This document shows, piece by piece, positions 18,014 through 27,248 of a stretch of DNA of 64,000 nt. The notes beneath the pieces are model-generated. The model ran no database searches and had not been told where the DNA came from. It saw only the letters and a program-made list of their open reading frames with translations. Origin of the DNA: Streptomyces sp. LUP30 (GTDB lineage: Bacteria; Actinomycetota; Actinomycetes; Streptomycetales; Streptomycetaceae); NCBI RefSeq assembly GCF_001746365.1, contig NZ_MJAJ01000003.1, positions 188,251 through 252,250 of the forward strand, in the 5' to 3' direction. Numbering within the stretch: the first letter of the stretch is position 1; every line of letters begins with the position of its first letter. A program made the translations under genes and the position numbers.

Positions 18014-19552
18014 TCAACCACCGTCCCCGGGACGCAGGGTGCTGCCCGCGTCCTGCCGGTACGGCGAGCCCCGCCACTTCTCGAAGCCGAGGGTCCGGCT
18101 CGCGTCGTGGACGACGAAGGTCCACGGTCCGACGTAGACGTTGTCGTGCCAGCGGTTGTGCTGCCGGCCGGTGATCGCCTCGGCCACCCGCTCGCCCTGA
18201 TAGGGCGACCAGTCCGGATAGGTGCCGTAGTTGGACAGCACCGCCATCCGGTCGCACATCACCGTGCAGCGCATGACGGACTTGTCCAGCACGAAGCGGT
18301 TGTCGTGGACGTCCACCCGCTGGGTCTTCCACCGGCAGTCGGAGTACAGCGGTGCTCCGGCGATCGCGGGCTGCACGCAGCGGCCGGTGTTCTTCACCAG
18401 CAACGTGCACTCACCGGAGGAGGTGTTGGCAGGGCTGTTGCAGAACCGGTCGGCGTTCTCCCACAGGGTGATCCCGGACCAGTTGTCCTCCAGCACGTTC
18501 CGGTAGACGTCGATCTTGTCCGTGCGGGCCCGGATCCGCGGTTCGCCGCCCGACTCGGAGAGGTAGACGGTCGCGAGCGGGAAGGTGTCGCCCGCGGCTG
18601 CGGAGGCGCGGCCCTCGACCCAGTTGTTGCGCCGGATCGTGTTGTCGCGGACGACCGCGTTGTAGCTGATCTCGTAGATCAGCGCCGCGCCGTCGTTGTC
18701 CTCGATCAGGTTGCCCTCGATGAGGAAGTCGTTGTTGTTGGTGTCCGCCCACAGCCCGGTTCCCCGGTTGTCGTGCACCCAGTTGCCGCGTACGTCCGCG
18801 CCGTCGACGGCCCAGAACTTGACGCCCCCGCTGCAGCCGCAGTCCGGCCGAAGGCGCTCCCAGTCGTCCGTGTTGTTGCCCGCGATCTCGTTGCCCTCGA
18901 CGACCAGGTCGTTCACGCCGCCGTCCTTGTACGCGTTCATTCCGTACTGGCCGTTGTCGCGCAGGCAGCTGGCGCGGACCTGCTGGCGGGAGCCGGCCAT
19001 CAGCCCGGCGCCGGAGTTGTCCCGGATCGTCGTGTGCTCGATCACCCATCCGTCGGCCGAGTCGTGGTTGACGACGCCCTCGTCGCGGGGCGCGACGAAC
19101 CTCTGCACGGTCAGGTAGCGGATGGCGACGTCGCTCGCGGCGCCGCCGAACGCGTAGTGGTTGCTCCTGCGGCCGTCGAGCACCGCGCCCGGCGCGCCGA
19201 CGTAGACGTCGCCCTCCTTGGGGATCACCTGGTCGTAGCGGTCCGACATGAGGGTGTGCGTGCCCGGCCGCAGCCAGAAGGTGGTGTGCGCGGGGCTGCT
19301 CTCGGTCTTCGCGGCCAGGTCGCCGGGCACCGCGGGGTCGACCGTCACCGCGCCCGGCGGCGCCTTCGCCGGTCCGGCGGCGGGCTTGGCGCACACGCGG
19401 GCCAGGGGCTTCGAGGGCGCGGCGGACGTGGAGGGCGCCGCGGTCGGTCTCGGCGTCGCGTCCGTCGTGCCGCCGTCACAACCGGTCGTCGCCGCCAACG
19501 CCAGCGCCAGTGCTGCCGCCGGCAGCGCCCGGTGCCGCCACTTGATCCCCAC
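18014..19552 (-). CDS. Secreted lipoprotein with right-handed parallel beta-helix
   Basis: 512 residues. A signal peptide of about 24 residues ends in a lipobox (AATTGC, Cys25), followed by a Thr/Pro/Ser-rich linker. From about residue 80 on it shows short Asn/Asp-rich coils (VIEHTTIRDNSGAGLMAGS, LVVEGNEIAGNN, FLIEGNLIEDNDGAALIY) typical of right-handed beta-helix proteins such as polysaccharide lyases and epimerases. Anchored outside the membrane, it could bind, trim or modify the polymer. GTG start with a G-rich Shine-Dalgarno; 16 nt after the heparinase-like gene. Catalytic residues cannot be assigned. Confidence 0.83.
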   Translation of the reverse strand: MGIKWRHRALPAAALALALAATTGCDGGTTDATPRPTAAPSTSAAPSKPLARVCAKPAAGPAKAPPGAVTVDPAVPGDLAAKTESSPAHTTFWLRPGTHTLMSDRYDQVIPKEGDVYVGAPGAVLDGRRSNHYAFGGAASDVAIRYLTVQRFVAPRDEGVVNHDSADGWVIEHTTIRDNSGAGLMAGSRQQVRASCLRDNGQYGMNAYKDGGVNDLVVEGNEIAGNNTDDWERLRPDCGCSGGVKFWAVDGADVRGNWVHDNRGTGLWADTNNNDFLIEGNLIEDNDGAALIYEISYNAVVRDNTIRRNNWVEGRASAAAGDTFPLATVYLSESGGEPRIRARTDKIDVYRNVLEDNWSGITLWENADRFCNSPANTSSGECTLLVKNTGRCVQPAIAGAPLYSDCRWKTQRVDVHDNRFVLDKSVMRCTVMCDRMAVLSNYGTYPDWSPYQGERVAEAITGRQHNRWHDNVYVGPWTFVVHDASRTLGFEKWRGSPYRQDAGSTLRPGDGG

Positions 19553-19568
19553 GCGCCCTCCCCCCTCC

Positions 19569-21548
19569 CTAACCCTGGAACCTGAGCACGGTGGTGAAGC
19601 CCTCCGTGCCGTCGGTGAAGCCGGCGCCGACCAGCGTGGTGGCGGGTTCTCTGCGCCCGAATCCGGCGGAGTACCAGCCCAGCGGCGGTGCGCTCGCCCC
19701 GCGATGCGCCGTCCAGGACAGCTGCCCGGGCAGGTCGAGCTCCGCGGAGCGGTCCTCGCCGTCCCGCGTCCAGGTGAGCACCGCCCGGTTCCCCGTCAGC
19801 TCGGCGGTGACCGCCGGGCCGAGGTGGAACGCCAGGCGCACGGCCCGGCGCGGGCCGCCGTGCACCTCGTCGACCACCGTCAGCTCCCGGCTCGCGGACG
19901 CCAGCTCGACCCGGCGCCGGTGCACCGAGGGCCGGTAGCCGTCGTGCTCGGCGGCCCAGCGGACCGTCCCCCCGCCGGAGGCGCCGGACGTGTCCGCGAC
20001 CAGGACCCGGCTGCGGGCCTGCCGCGTCCACAGGAACGGGCCGCCGGAGGCGGACTGGTCGGCGCCGTCCAGCTCCAGGGTGTTGTGGCCGAGCGTCGAG
20101 CGGAAGTAGCGCCGCCACTCGGGCTGGCCGTGGTAGCAGAACGTCCCCGGGTCGGCGAGCACGTCGACCCCGTCGTGCCGGACCTCCACGGACAGCGCGT
20201 CCGCGTGGGCGTGCGCGGCGATCGACAGGAACCCGTGCGGACCGCCGTCGCAGCGGCACCAGATCCCGCCCGGTCCGCGCAGGACGGTCATGCCGGCGTC
20301 GGCGAAGTGCGCCGGGCGGCTCGCCGGGCGGGACACCGCCGACGCGGCCGCGCCCTTGGCGTACGGCCGGACGAGCGCGGCCAGCAGCGGGGTGCGCACA
20401 TCGGCGCCGGTCACCGCAGGCCACCAGTCGAGCCGGCTGAACACGGCGTCCCCGGTGGCCAGCAGCGAGGCCCAGCGGTCGGTGTCCGGACCGTCCACGA
20501 CCAGGCCGTGCCCGTCGTCCGCGTCCCCCTGACGCGGCGGCCGCAGCCGGTCGTCCACGACGGCCGCGAGCGCGTCGGTCATCCGCAGCAGCACCAGCCG
20601 CACCGACGCGGGCACCGCGACGCCCGCGGCATCGGCCTCGGCCACCGCGGCCAGGCCGAGCTCCAGGACCAGCCCGTGGTACTCGGTGGCCAGCTCGCGG
20701 TTGAGGCCGGAGCCGAAGGTGTTGGCGCGCAGCTGCCGTTCCAGCGACCGCAGCGCGTCGGCCCGCCAGCGCGGCGAGGACGGGAACCAGCCGAACGCGC
20801 AGGCCGCGGCGAACTGCCCGGCGGCCTCGGCGACGACGTGGTTGTTCGCCGACGACCCCCGGCTGGGGAAAGCGGCCAGCCAGCGCTGGTGGTGCCAGAT
20901 CTGTTCCAGCGCCGCCGGGTTGTCCTCGAACAGGGCGGCCGCGCCCGGCCAGCCGTCGAGCAGCCGGCGGATCCACACCCAGGACAGCAGCCGGATCCCC
21001 AGCTCGATGCCGCTGGTCCAGTGCACCCCGCGCAGCGGCGTGTTGGCCGCCCACCACGACCGCAGGTGCGCGGCCACCCGCTCCGCGTACCGCTCGTCCC
21101 CGGTGACCGCGTAGGCGGCGGCGAGGACGGTGAGGTACTGGTGCCGCGACGGCTCCCAGATCTGCTTGATGTCGCCGACCGCTTCCTCGTCGCGGTACGG
21201 CACGTCGAAGGCGTAACCCCACGGGGCACGGCGCCCGGTCTTCGGGTCGTGGCACCAGTCCGGGTCGGCCATGTCGTCGCGCGCCACACCGAAGAACACG
21301 GCGTGCCCGGACATCAGCCGGTCCGCCTCGCCGACGAGGCGTTTCACGGCGTCCGGCTCCACCGCGGCGACCGTGCCCGCGGGCAGCACCGCGGTGAACC
21401 GGACGCCGCTCACGCGCGGCGCGTCCGGCGGCGCGGACCGCCACCGCCGCCTGCGCAGCGTGTCGCCCGCCCGGCCGCCGACCTCCCGCGGCCCCATCCG
21501 GGACAGCCGCCGCAGGTACCAGCCCGGGCTCCCCGAGCTCACCGTCAT
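19569..21548 (-). CDS. Heparinase II/III family protein (polysaccharide lyase-like)
   Basis: 659 residues. The alpha/alpha-toroid half has DIKQIWEPSRHQYL, TSGIELGIRLLSWVW, SSANNHVVAEAAGQ and LNRELATEYHGLVLELG. The C-terminal beta-sandwich has SIAAHAHADALSVEV, LADPGTFCYHG and LGHNTLELDG. This matches the heparinase II/III-like family found in EPS operons. No signal peptide is evident, although many relatives are exported. It overlaps the upstream dehydrogenase fusion (ATGA). It may cleave uronate-containing chains; the UDP-sugar dehydrogenase in the same operon fits a uronic acid in the polymer (inference). Confidence 0.86.
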   Translation of the reverse strand: MTVSSGSPGWYLRRLSRMGPREVGGRAGDTLRRRRWRSAPPDAPRVSGVRFTAVLPAGTVAAVEPDAVKRLVGEADRLMSGHAVFFGVARDDMADPDWCHDPKTGRRAPWGYAFDVPYRDEEAVGDIKQIWEPSRHQYLTVLAAAYAVTGDERYAERVAAHLRSWWAANTPLRGVHWTSGIELGIRLLSWVWIRRLLDGWPGAAALFEDNPAALEQIWHHQRWLAAFPSRGSSANNHVVAEAAGQFAAACAFGWFPSSPRWRADALRSLERQLRANTFGSGLNRELATEYHGLVLELGLAAVAEADAAGVAVPASVRLVLLRMTDALAAVVDDRLRPPRQGDADDGHGLVVDGPDTDRWASLLATGDAVFSRLDWWPAVTGADVRTPLLAALVRPYAKGAAASAVSRPASRPAHFADAGMTVLRGPGGIWCRCDGGPHGFLSIAAHAHADALSVEVRHDGVDVLADPGTFCYHGQPEWRRYFRSTLGHNTLELDGADQSASGGPFLWTRQARSRVLVADTSGASGGGTVRWAAEHDGYRPSVHRRRVELASASRELTVVDEVHGGPRRAVRLAFHLGPAVTAELTGNRAVLTWTRDGEDRSAELDLPGQLSWTAHRGASAPPLGWYSAGFGRREPATTLVGAGFTDGTEGFTTVLRFQG

Positions 21549-23740
21549 CGCGACCGCGCCAGCGTCACGGGCGCGCCGCCGGCCAGCGCCGTCTGCACGG
21601 CGAGGGTGGCCGCCGTGGTGGCGACCAGCGACTCCAGCGGCACCGGCATCGGGCCGCCGGTCCGCACCGCCCGCACGAACGCGGCCAGTTCGGCGGACTG
21701 GCCCTTGTCCCGTGCCTTGGGCAGTCGCGAACTGACCCACCGCTTACGGCTGTGGACCGACGCGCGGACGAAGTCGTCGAGCCGCAGCACCTTGCCGTCC
21801 GCGACGAGGTCCAGCGTCTCCTTGGGGAACCCGGACGCACCGGTGGTGACATAGCTGATCGTGGCCGTCGACCCGTCCGGGTAACCCAGCACGACCTGCA
21901 CGTCCTCGTTGCCGGGCGTGGCGACCGCGTACACCGAGACCGGATCGGCGCCGAGGAGCCAGCTCGCCGTGTCGACGAAGTGGCCGCCCTCGCCCGCGAA
22001 CCGCGAGCCCTCGGTGCCCTGCCGCAGGTACCAGCTGCCGTGGTCGAGGCGGCCGGCGTTGACGAGGTAGCGCAGGCTCGCCGGGCCGGTCCGGACGCCG
22101 AACTGCTTCTTGGCCTCCTGCAGCAGCGGCGCGAACCGCCGGTTGAAGCCCACCTGGAGCCGGTCGTTGCCGGACTCCTCCACCGCAGCGAGGACGTCTG
22201 CCAGCTCGTCCTGGTCGAGCGCCAGCGGCTTCTCCACGAACACCGTCTTGCCGGCCAGCAGCGCCTTGCGGGTCAGTTCGGCGTGCGAGCTGTGCCGGGT
22301 CACGACGAACACCGCGTCGACCGACTCGTCGCCGAGCACGGCGTCGAGATCGGTGGTCGCCCGGGCGAAACCGAACTTGCGCTGCGCGTTGGCCGCGGAC
22401 AGCGCCGTCGTGGTGACGACCGTCGACAGCTCGACGCCCTCGCGCTGCGAAAGGTGCGGCAGCAGCATCGACGTCGCATAGTTGCCCGCGCCGACGAACG
22501 CGAGACGCACCGGCGACTTGACGGCCCGGGCCGGGGCGGGCGCCGCGCCGCCGGAGCGCCGGACCGCGGGCACGGTCACCGCCGCCGGGGCCTCCGTCCC
22601 GGGTGCCGCCTCCGGCTGCCCGGGGTACCCGAACAGCACGGCCACGGCCTTGAGTTCGCCGTCCTTCAGCCGCCGGTACGTCTCGACGGCGTCGTCGAAG
22701 TCGGCCACATGGGAGATGAGGGGCTCCACGTCGACGCGGCCGCGGGCGGCCAGGTCGAGGAAGCACGCCAGGTTGCGGCGCTCCGTCCAGCGCACGTAGC
22801 CGATCGGGTAGTCCCGCCCCTCCAGCTCGTACGACGGGTCGTAGCGCCCGGGGCCGTAGCTGCGGGAGAACCGTACGTCGAGCTCCTTCTCGTAGTACGC
22901 GTTCCACGGCAGGTCCAGCCGGCACTTGCCGATGTCCACGACCCGGCCGCGGTCCCGGCTCAGCCGGGCCGCCAGCTCGACGGGCTGGTTGCTGCCGCCG
23001 CCGGCCGCCAGGTACACCTGGTCCACGCCGTGCCCGCCGGTGAGTTCGGCGACGGCGCCCTCCACGGCCGCCGAACCGGGATCGCCGCAGGCCGCCGCGC
23101 CCAGCCGCTCGGCCAGCTCACAGCGCGTCGGGTCGGGGTCGGCCCCCACGACCAGGACCCCGGAGGCCGCCAGCAGCTGCACCACCAGCTGCCCGATCAG
23201 CCCGAGGCCGACGACCAGCGCCACCTCGCCGAGCCGCGACTCGCCCTGGCGGACGCCCTGCAGCGCGATCGACCCGACGGTGCCGAAGGCCGCGTGCCGG
23301 GGCGCGAGGCCGTCCGGCACCGGGGCGTAGAGGTTCTTCGGCACCCAGTTCAGCTCGGCGTGCAGCGCGTGCTCGTTACCGGCGCAGGCCACCAGGTCGC
23401 CGGCCTTCACGTCGTCGATGCCGGCGCCGACCTGCTCGACCACCCCGCACAGCGAGTAGCCCAGCGGCGTGTAGGAGTCCAGCTTGCCCATCACCTTGCG
23501 GTAGGTGGCGGGCACTCCGTTGGCGGCGACGCTCTGCACGACCTTGGCCACCTGGTCCGGCCGGGAGCGGGCCTTGCCCACCATCGACATGCCCGCCTCG
23601 GAGACCTTCATCAGCTCGGTGCCGGTCGAGATCAGCGAGTAGGCGCTCCGGACCAGCACACCCCCCGGCTTGCACCCCGGCGCCGGCACGTCGAGCAGGG
23701 CCAGCTCGCCGCTCTTGTAGTTCTGCACAACCTGTTTCAC
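21545..23740 (-). CDS. Fused zinc-type alcohol dehydrogenase/Gfo-Idh-MocA oxidoreductase
   Basis: 731 residues in two parts. Residues ~1-370 form a medium-chain dehydrogenase with LISTGTELMKVS, PLGYSLCGVVEQVG and the Rossmann motif VVGLGLIGQL. After a Pro/Ala linker, residues ~400-731 form a Gfo/Idh/MocA oxidoreductase with FVGAGNYATSML, the EKPLALDQDE block and FAGEGGHFVDTASWLLG. This fusion recurs in EPS and O-antigen clusters, usually next to a heparinase-like gene as here. GTG start with AAGAGGA upstream; 25 nt after asnB. It probably oxidises or isomerises an NDP-sugar. Confidence 0.9.
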   Translation of the reverse strand: MKQVVQNYKSGELALLDVPAPGCKPGGVLVRSAYSLISTGTELMKVSEAGMSMVGKARSRPDQVAKVVQSVAANGVPATYRKVMGKLDSYTPLGYSLCGVVEQVGAGIDDVKAGDLVACAGNEHALHAELNWVPKNLYAPVPDGLAPRHAAFGTVGSIALQGVRQGESRLGEVALVVGLGLIGQLVVQLLAASGVLVVGADPDPTRCELAERLGAAACGDPGSAAVEGAVAELTGGHGVDQVYLAAGGGSNQPVELAARLSRDRGRVVDIGKCRLDLPWNAYYEKELDVRFSRSYGPGRYDPSYELEGRDYPIGYVRWTERRNLACFLDLAARGRVDVEPLISHVADFDDAVETYRRLKDGELKAVAVLFGYPGQPEAAPGTEAPAAVTVPAVRRSGGAAPAPARAVKSPVRLAFVGAGNYATSMLLPHLSQREGVELSTVVTTTALSAANAQRKFGFARATTDLDAVLGDESVDAVFVVTRHSSHAELTRKALLAGKTVFVEKPLALDQDELADVLAAVEESGNDRLQVGFNRRFAPLLQEAKKQFGVRTGPASLRYLVNAGRLDHGSWYLRQGTEGSRFAGEGGHFVDTASWLLGADPVSVYAVATPGNEDVQVVLGYPDGSTATISYVTTGASGFPKETLDLVADGKVLRLDDFVRASVHSRKRWVSSRLPKARDKGQSAELAAFVRAVRTGGPMPVPLESLVATTAATLAVQTALAGGAPVTLARSR

Positions 23741-23765
23741 CCGAAGTCCTCTTGTCTCTACGCCG

Positions 23766-25691
23766 TCAGGGTGCGGTCCGGCCCGACCCGGAGGTCGCGC
23801 CGCGATACCAGTACTCGAGGGTCAGCACATGCCACAGATGCTTGGAGTGGTCCCGGTGTCCGGCGGCGTCCTCGGCGACGAGCCGTTGCAGCGCCTCGCG
23901 GCGCAGGAACCCGGAACGGACGAGCACGCCGTCGTTGACGACCTCGCGCACCAGCGGCGCCAGATCGCGGCTCATCCAGGCCCGCAGCGGGGCGCTGAAC
24001 AGGCCCTTGGGCCGGTACACGATCTCCCGGGGCAGGATCGAGCAGGCCGCCTCCTTCAGGACGGCCTTGCCCTGCCGTCCGACGATCTTGCGGTCGCCGG
24101 GCACGGCGAACGCGGCCTTCACCACGTCGACGTCCACGTACGGCACCCGCACCTCCGTCGACGCGGCCATGCTCGACCGGTCGGTGTAGGCGAGGTTCAG
24201 GCCCGGCAGGAACATCCGGGAGTCGCCCAGGCACATGCGGTTCACGAAGTCGTCGAGGTCGTTGTCCTGGTAGACGTCCGCGTGCTCGGTGAGCACGTCG
24301 TCGACCGTCCCGGCCAGGTCCGGATCGATCAGGGCCAGCAACTCGTCCTGGTCGTACATGGTGTAGCTGCGCCGGAACGCGGTCTCCTCCGGCAGATCGG
24401 CGAAGGACAGGAACCGCTTCGCGAAGCGCACCGACCGGTACCCCCGGCGGGCCGAGGCGACCGGCAGCCGGTCCACGGCCGCGGACAGGCCGCGCCGCAG
24501 CGGCCGCGGGACGCGCTGGTAGCGCACGGCGAGCAGGTTGGCCAGGTGCTTGCGGTACCCGGCGAACAGCTCGTCGGCGCCCATGCCCGAGAGCATCACC
24601 TTCACCCCGGCCTCCCGGGCGGCCGAGCAGATCAGGAACGTGTTGATCGCGGCGGGGTCGCCGATCGGCTCGTCCAGGTGATACGTCATCCGCGGCAGCA
24701 GGTCGAGCACGTCCGGGGCGATCTCGATCTCGTGCAGGTCGACGCCGAACCGCTCGGCCACCTGCCGGGCGTAGCGCAGGTCGTCCGGCATCGCCTCGAA
24801 CCGGGCGTCCTCGGCGCGGAACCCGATCGTGTAGGCGGAGATCCCGGGCCGGTCGCGCGCCGCCAGCGCGGTCAGGTAGCTGGAGTCGAGACCGCCGGAC
24901 AGGAAGGTCGCCACGGGCACGTCGGAGAGCAGATGACGCCGGGTCGACTCCTCGACGACGGCCGCGATGTCCGGCCGTTCCCCGCTGCGGGCGCGCTCCG
25001 CGCCCTCGGCGGCGACGTCCCGCAGGTTCCAGAACCGGCCGCGCTCCACCCGGCCGTCGGGCCGGCACCGCAGCCAGGTCCCCGGCGGCAGCTTCTCCGC
25101 CTCGCGGAACGCGCACCGCGAGTCCGGCACCCAGTAGTAGAGCAGGGACGCCACCAGCGCCGCGTGGTCCACCTCCAGCGATCCGCCGGTCACGGCGGCC
25201 AGCGCCTTCAGCTCGGAGGCGAACACCAGCCCCTCGCCTCGGCGGAGCAGGAACAGCGGCTTGATGCCGAGCTGGTCTCGGGCGAGCACCAGGTCCCCGG
25301 TGCGCTCGTCGAAGATCCCGAACGCGAACATGCCGCGCAGCCGGGGGAGACAGTCGGTGCCCCAGCGCCGCCAGGCCTCCAGCAGCACCTCGGTGTCGGA
25401 GGTGCCGCGGAAGCGCACCCCGGCGGCCGCCAGTTCGGCACGCAGCTCGGGCGCGTTGTACAGCTCGCCGTTGTAGGTCAGGACGAGGCCGTCCGAGACC
25501 ATCGGCTGGGCGCCCGTCTCGGACAGGTCGACGATGGCCAGCCTGCGGTGCCCGAGCTGCACCTCGCCGTTGCCGAGGGCGTGGCCGTAGCGGCCCGCCC
25601 CGTCCGGACCGCGGTGGGCGAGGGTCTCGGTGAGCCGGTCGGTCACGGCCTTCCCGTCCGGCCACCGGTATGTGCCTGCGATGCCACACAT
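23766..25691 (-). CDS. asnB: Glutamine-dependent asparagine synthase-like amidotransferase
   Basis: 641 residues. Cys2 (MCGIAGTY) is the N-terminal nucleophile of the class II glutaminase domain, followed by HRGPDGAG, YNGELYN and TSDTEVLLEA. The synthase half carries the PPi loop SGGLDSS and the MLSGMGADELFAGYRKH block. In polysaccharide operons such enzymes often amidate a uronic acid rather than making asparagine. That would fit the UDP-sugar dehydrogenase and heparinase-like genes here (inference). It starts 3 nt after the second Wzz-like gene. Confidence 0.92.
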   Translation of the reverse strand: MCGIAGTYRWPDGKAVTDRLTETLAHRGPDGAGRYGHALGNGEVQLGHRRLAIVDLSETGAQPMVSDGLVLTYNGELYNAPELRAELAAAGVRFRGTSDTEVLLEAWRRWGTDCLPRLRGMFAFGIFDERTGDLVLARDQLGIKPLFLLRRGEGLVFASELKALAAVTGGSLEVDHAALVASLLYYWVPDSRCAFREAEKLPPGTWLRCRPDGRVERGRFWNLRDVAAEGAERARSGERPDIAAVVEESTRRHLLSDVPVATFLSGGLDSSYLTALAARDRPGISAYTIGFRAEDARFEAMPDDLRYARQVAERFGVDLHEIEIAPDVLDLLPRMTYHLDEPIGDPAAINTFLICSAAREAGVKVMLSGMGADELFAGYRKHLANLLAVRYQRVPRPLRRGLSAAVDRLPVASARRGYRSVRFAKRFLSFADLPEETAFRRSYTMYDQDELLALIDPDLAGTVDDVLTEHADVYQDNDLDDFVNRMCLGDSRMFLPGLNLAYTDRSSMAASTEVRVPYVDVDVVKAAFAVPGDRKIVGRQGKAVLKEAACSILPREIVYRPKGLFSAPLRAWMSRDLAPLVREVVNDGVLVRSGFLRREALQRLVAEDAAGHRDHSKHLWHVLTLEYWYRGATSGSGRTAP

Positions 25692-25694
25692 GTG

Positions 25695-27248
25695 CTACCG
25701 CGCCTCCTGGTCGCTGTCCGGGACCCGGGCCGCCCACATGGGCGGCCGCTCCGTCCCCCGCCGTCCTTCCCCCACTGCCTGAACGGCGTGCGAGGTACCC
25801 CCGCCCTTCTGCCGGGCCGGCCGCTCGCCGTGGCCGCGCAGCGCGGTGTGCAGCCCGTTCCACAGCGTGCCGTCGGTCCGGTCCCGCGGGTCGGGGTCGA
25901 TCAGCACCACGCCGACCACCGCGATGCGCTGGTCCGCGAGCTGCCGTGCCACGGTGTGCAGCCATGCGGCGCTGCCGTGCCCGGCGCGCACGACGAGCAC
26001 CGTCCGCGTGCCGAGATACCGCAGGTCGGTCCACGCCGCGCCGGGCGCGACCGAGCCGACGCCGAGCCGGCGCTCACCGGGCGGCAGGGCCGCGGCCCGC
26101 TCGCCGGTGACCACGGCCGGCCCCCCCGGCTCGGGGACGCGGCCGGAGAGCTGCCGGCCGGGCAGACCGTCGACGACGGCGACCGGCCCGTCGTGGGCCA
26201 GCGCCCCGGCGAGGTCCATGGCGATCACGCTCGTGTTGCGCGCGCAGCCCAGTTCCAGCAGCGACACGGGTTCCGAGGAGCCGCGCACGACACGGGCCAG
26301 GGACGTGGTGAGCCGTTCGCGTGCCGCCCGGCCACGGCGTCGCTGCCAGCGCCCGCCCGGCCGGTGGGGAAGCTCGGCGATGACCGAGGCGCCGAGATTC
26401 GCGGCGATCTCCCGGCGCAGCACCGGACGGTCCGCCACCACCGCGCCGACCGCGGCCACCGCGAGCCCGAGGAAGAGCCCCAGGAAGAGCCCGATCGCCG
26501 CGTCGGTCGCCACGGCCTTGGGCAGGGAACTGCGCACCGCGTACGGGGCGTCCACGATCTGCGTGCCGGCGACGAGCCGTGGGGTGCCGATGCTCGCCTC
26601 CGCGGCGCGCTGGCTGAAGTCGGTGATCTGCGACGTGAGTTCGGCCCGGCGGGCGTACAGGGACTCCAGGTCCGCCGACGACTCCGGCCCGCTCGCCCCG
26701 GCCCCCTCCCCGATCGCCTTGTTGACCTGGGCCAGTTGCGCCTTCAGCTGGTCACGCTGGTCGAGCAGGGCCTTGGACTCGGCCTTCGAGGCCGCCTGAA
26801 TCCGCTTCACGTGGTCGGCGACGAAGGCGTCGGCCAACGCCCTGGCACGGGTCACCGCTTCCGCGTCGCTGTCGCCGGTCACGGTGATCTGCAGCACGTT
26901 GTTGGTCAGACCACTGCCGCTGTAGTGCTGCATGAAGTCCTCGGCGTTCTCCCGGGACCCGAGGGACTTCAAGGCGTTCTCGGCGATCCGTGTGGTCTGC
27001 AGCAGCGCGACGTCGGTGCGGATCAGCGTGCCGGGGTCGTTCGGCTGGTCCTCCTCGTGCGCGACGAGGATCTTGGTCACCGCGGTCGGCGGCTGCGGCA
27101 GCAGGAACGCCACCGCCGCGCCGACGAGCAACCCCAGCAGCGCAAGGGACGACCAGAGGCGGCGCCGTCTGCGCACCGCCGCCACCAGGGCCTGGAGATC
27201 CAGCAGCGGAGCGGCGGCCGATGGCTCCGCGGGCGTACTCGTCGTCAC
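25695..27248 (-). CDS. Wzz-like chain-length regulator with degenerate tyrosine-kinase domain
   Basis: 517 residues. Transmembrane segments lie at about 32-52 and again near 235-260, enclosing a coiled extracytoplasmic region (KAESKALLDQRDQLKAQL). The cytoplasmic C-terminal part follows the BY-kinase order but lacks a P-loop: the usual GxxxGKS position reads LGCARNTSVIAMDLAGAL, and the Walker A'-like strand reads VAVVDGLPG. No Tyr-rich tail is visible. It is therefore probably a copolymerase without kinase activity. GTG 27248 overlaps the upstream paralogue stop (GTGA). Confidence 0.82.
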   Translation of the reverse strand: MTTSTPAEPSAAAPLLDLQALVAAVRRRRRLWSSLALLGLLVGAAVAFLLPQPPTAVTKILVAHEEDQPNDPGTLIRTDVALLQTTRIAENALKSLGSRENAEDFMQHYSGSGLTNNVLQITVTGDSDAEAVTRARALADAFVADHVKRIQAASKAESKALLDQRDQLKAQLAQVNKAIGEGAGASGPESSADLESLYARRAELTSQITDFSQRAAEASIGTPRLVAGTQIVDAPYAVRSSLPKAVATDAAIGLFLGLFLGLAVAAVGAVVADRPVLRREIAANLGASVIAELPHRPGGRWQRRRGRAARERLTTSLARVVRGSSEPVSLLELGCARNTSVIAMDLAGALAHDGPVAVVDGLPGRQLSGRVPEPGGPAVVTGERAAALPPGERRLGVGSVAPGAAWTDLRYLGTRTVLVVRAGHGSAAWLHTVARQLADQRIAVVGVVLIDPDPRDRTDGTLWNGLHTALRGHGERPARQKGGGTSHAVQAVGEGRRGTERPPMWAARVPDSDQEAR

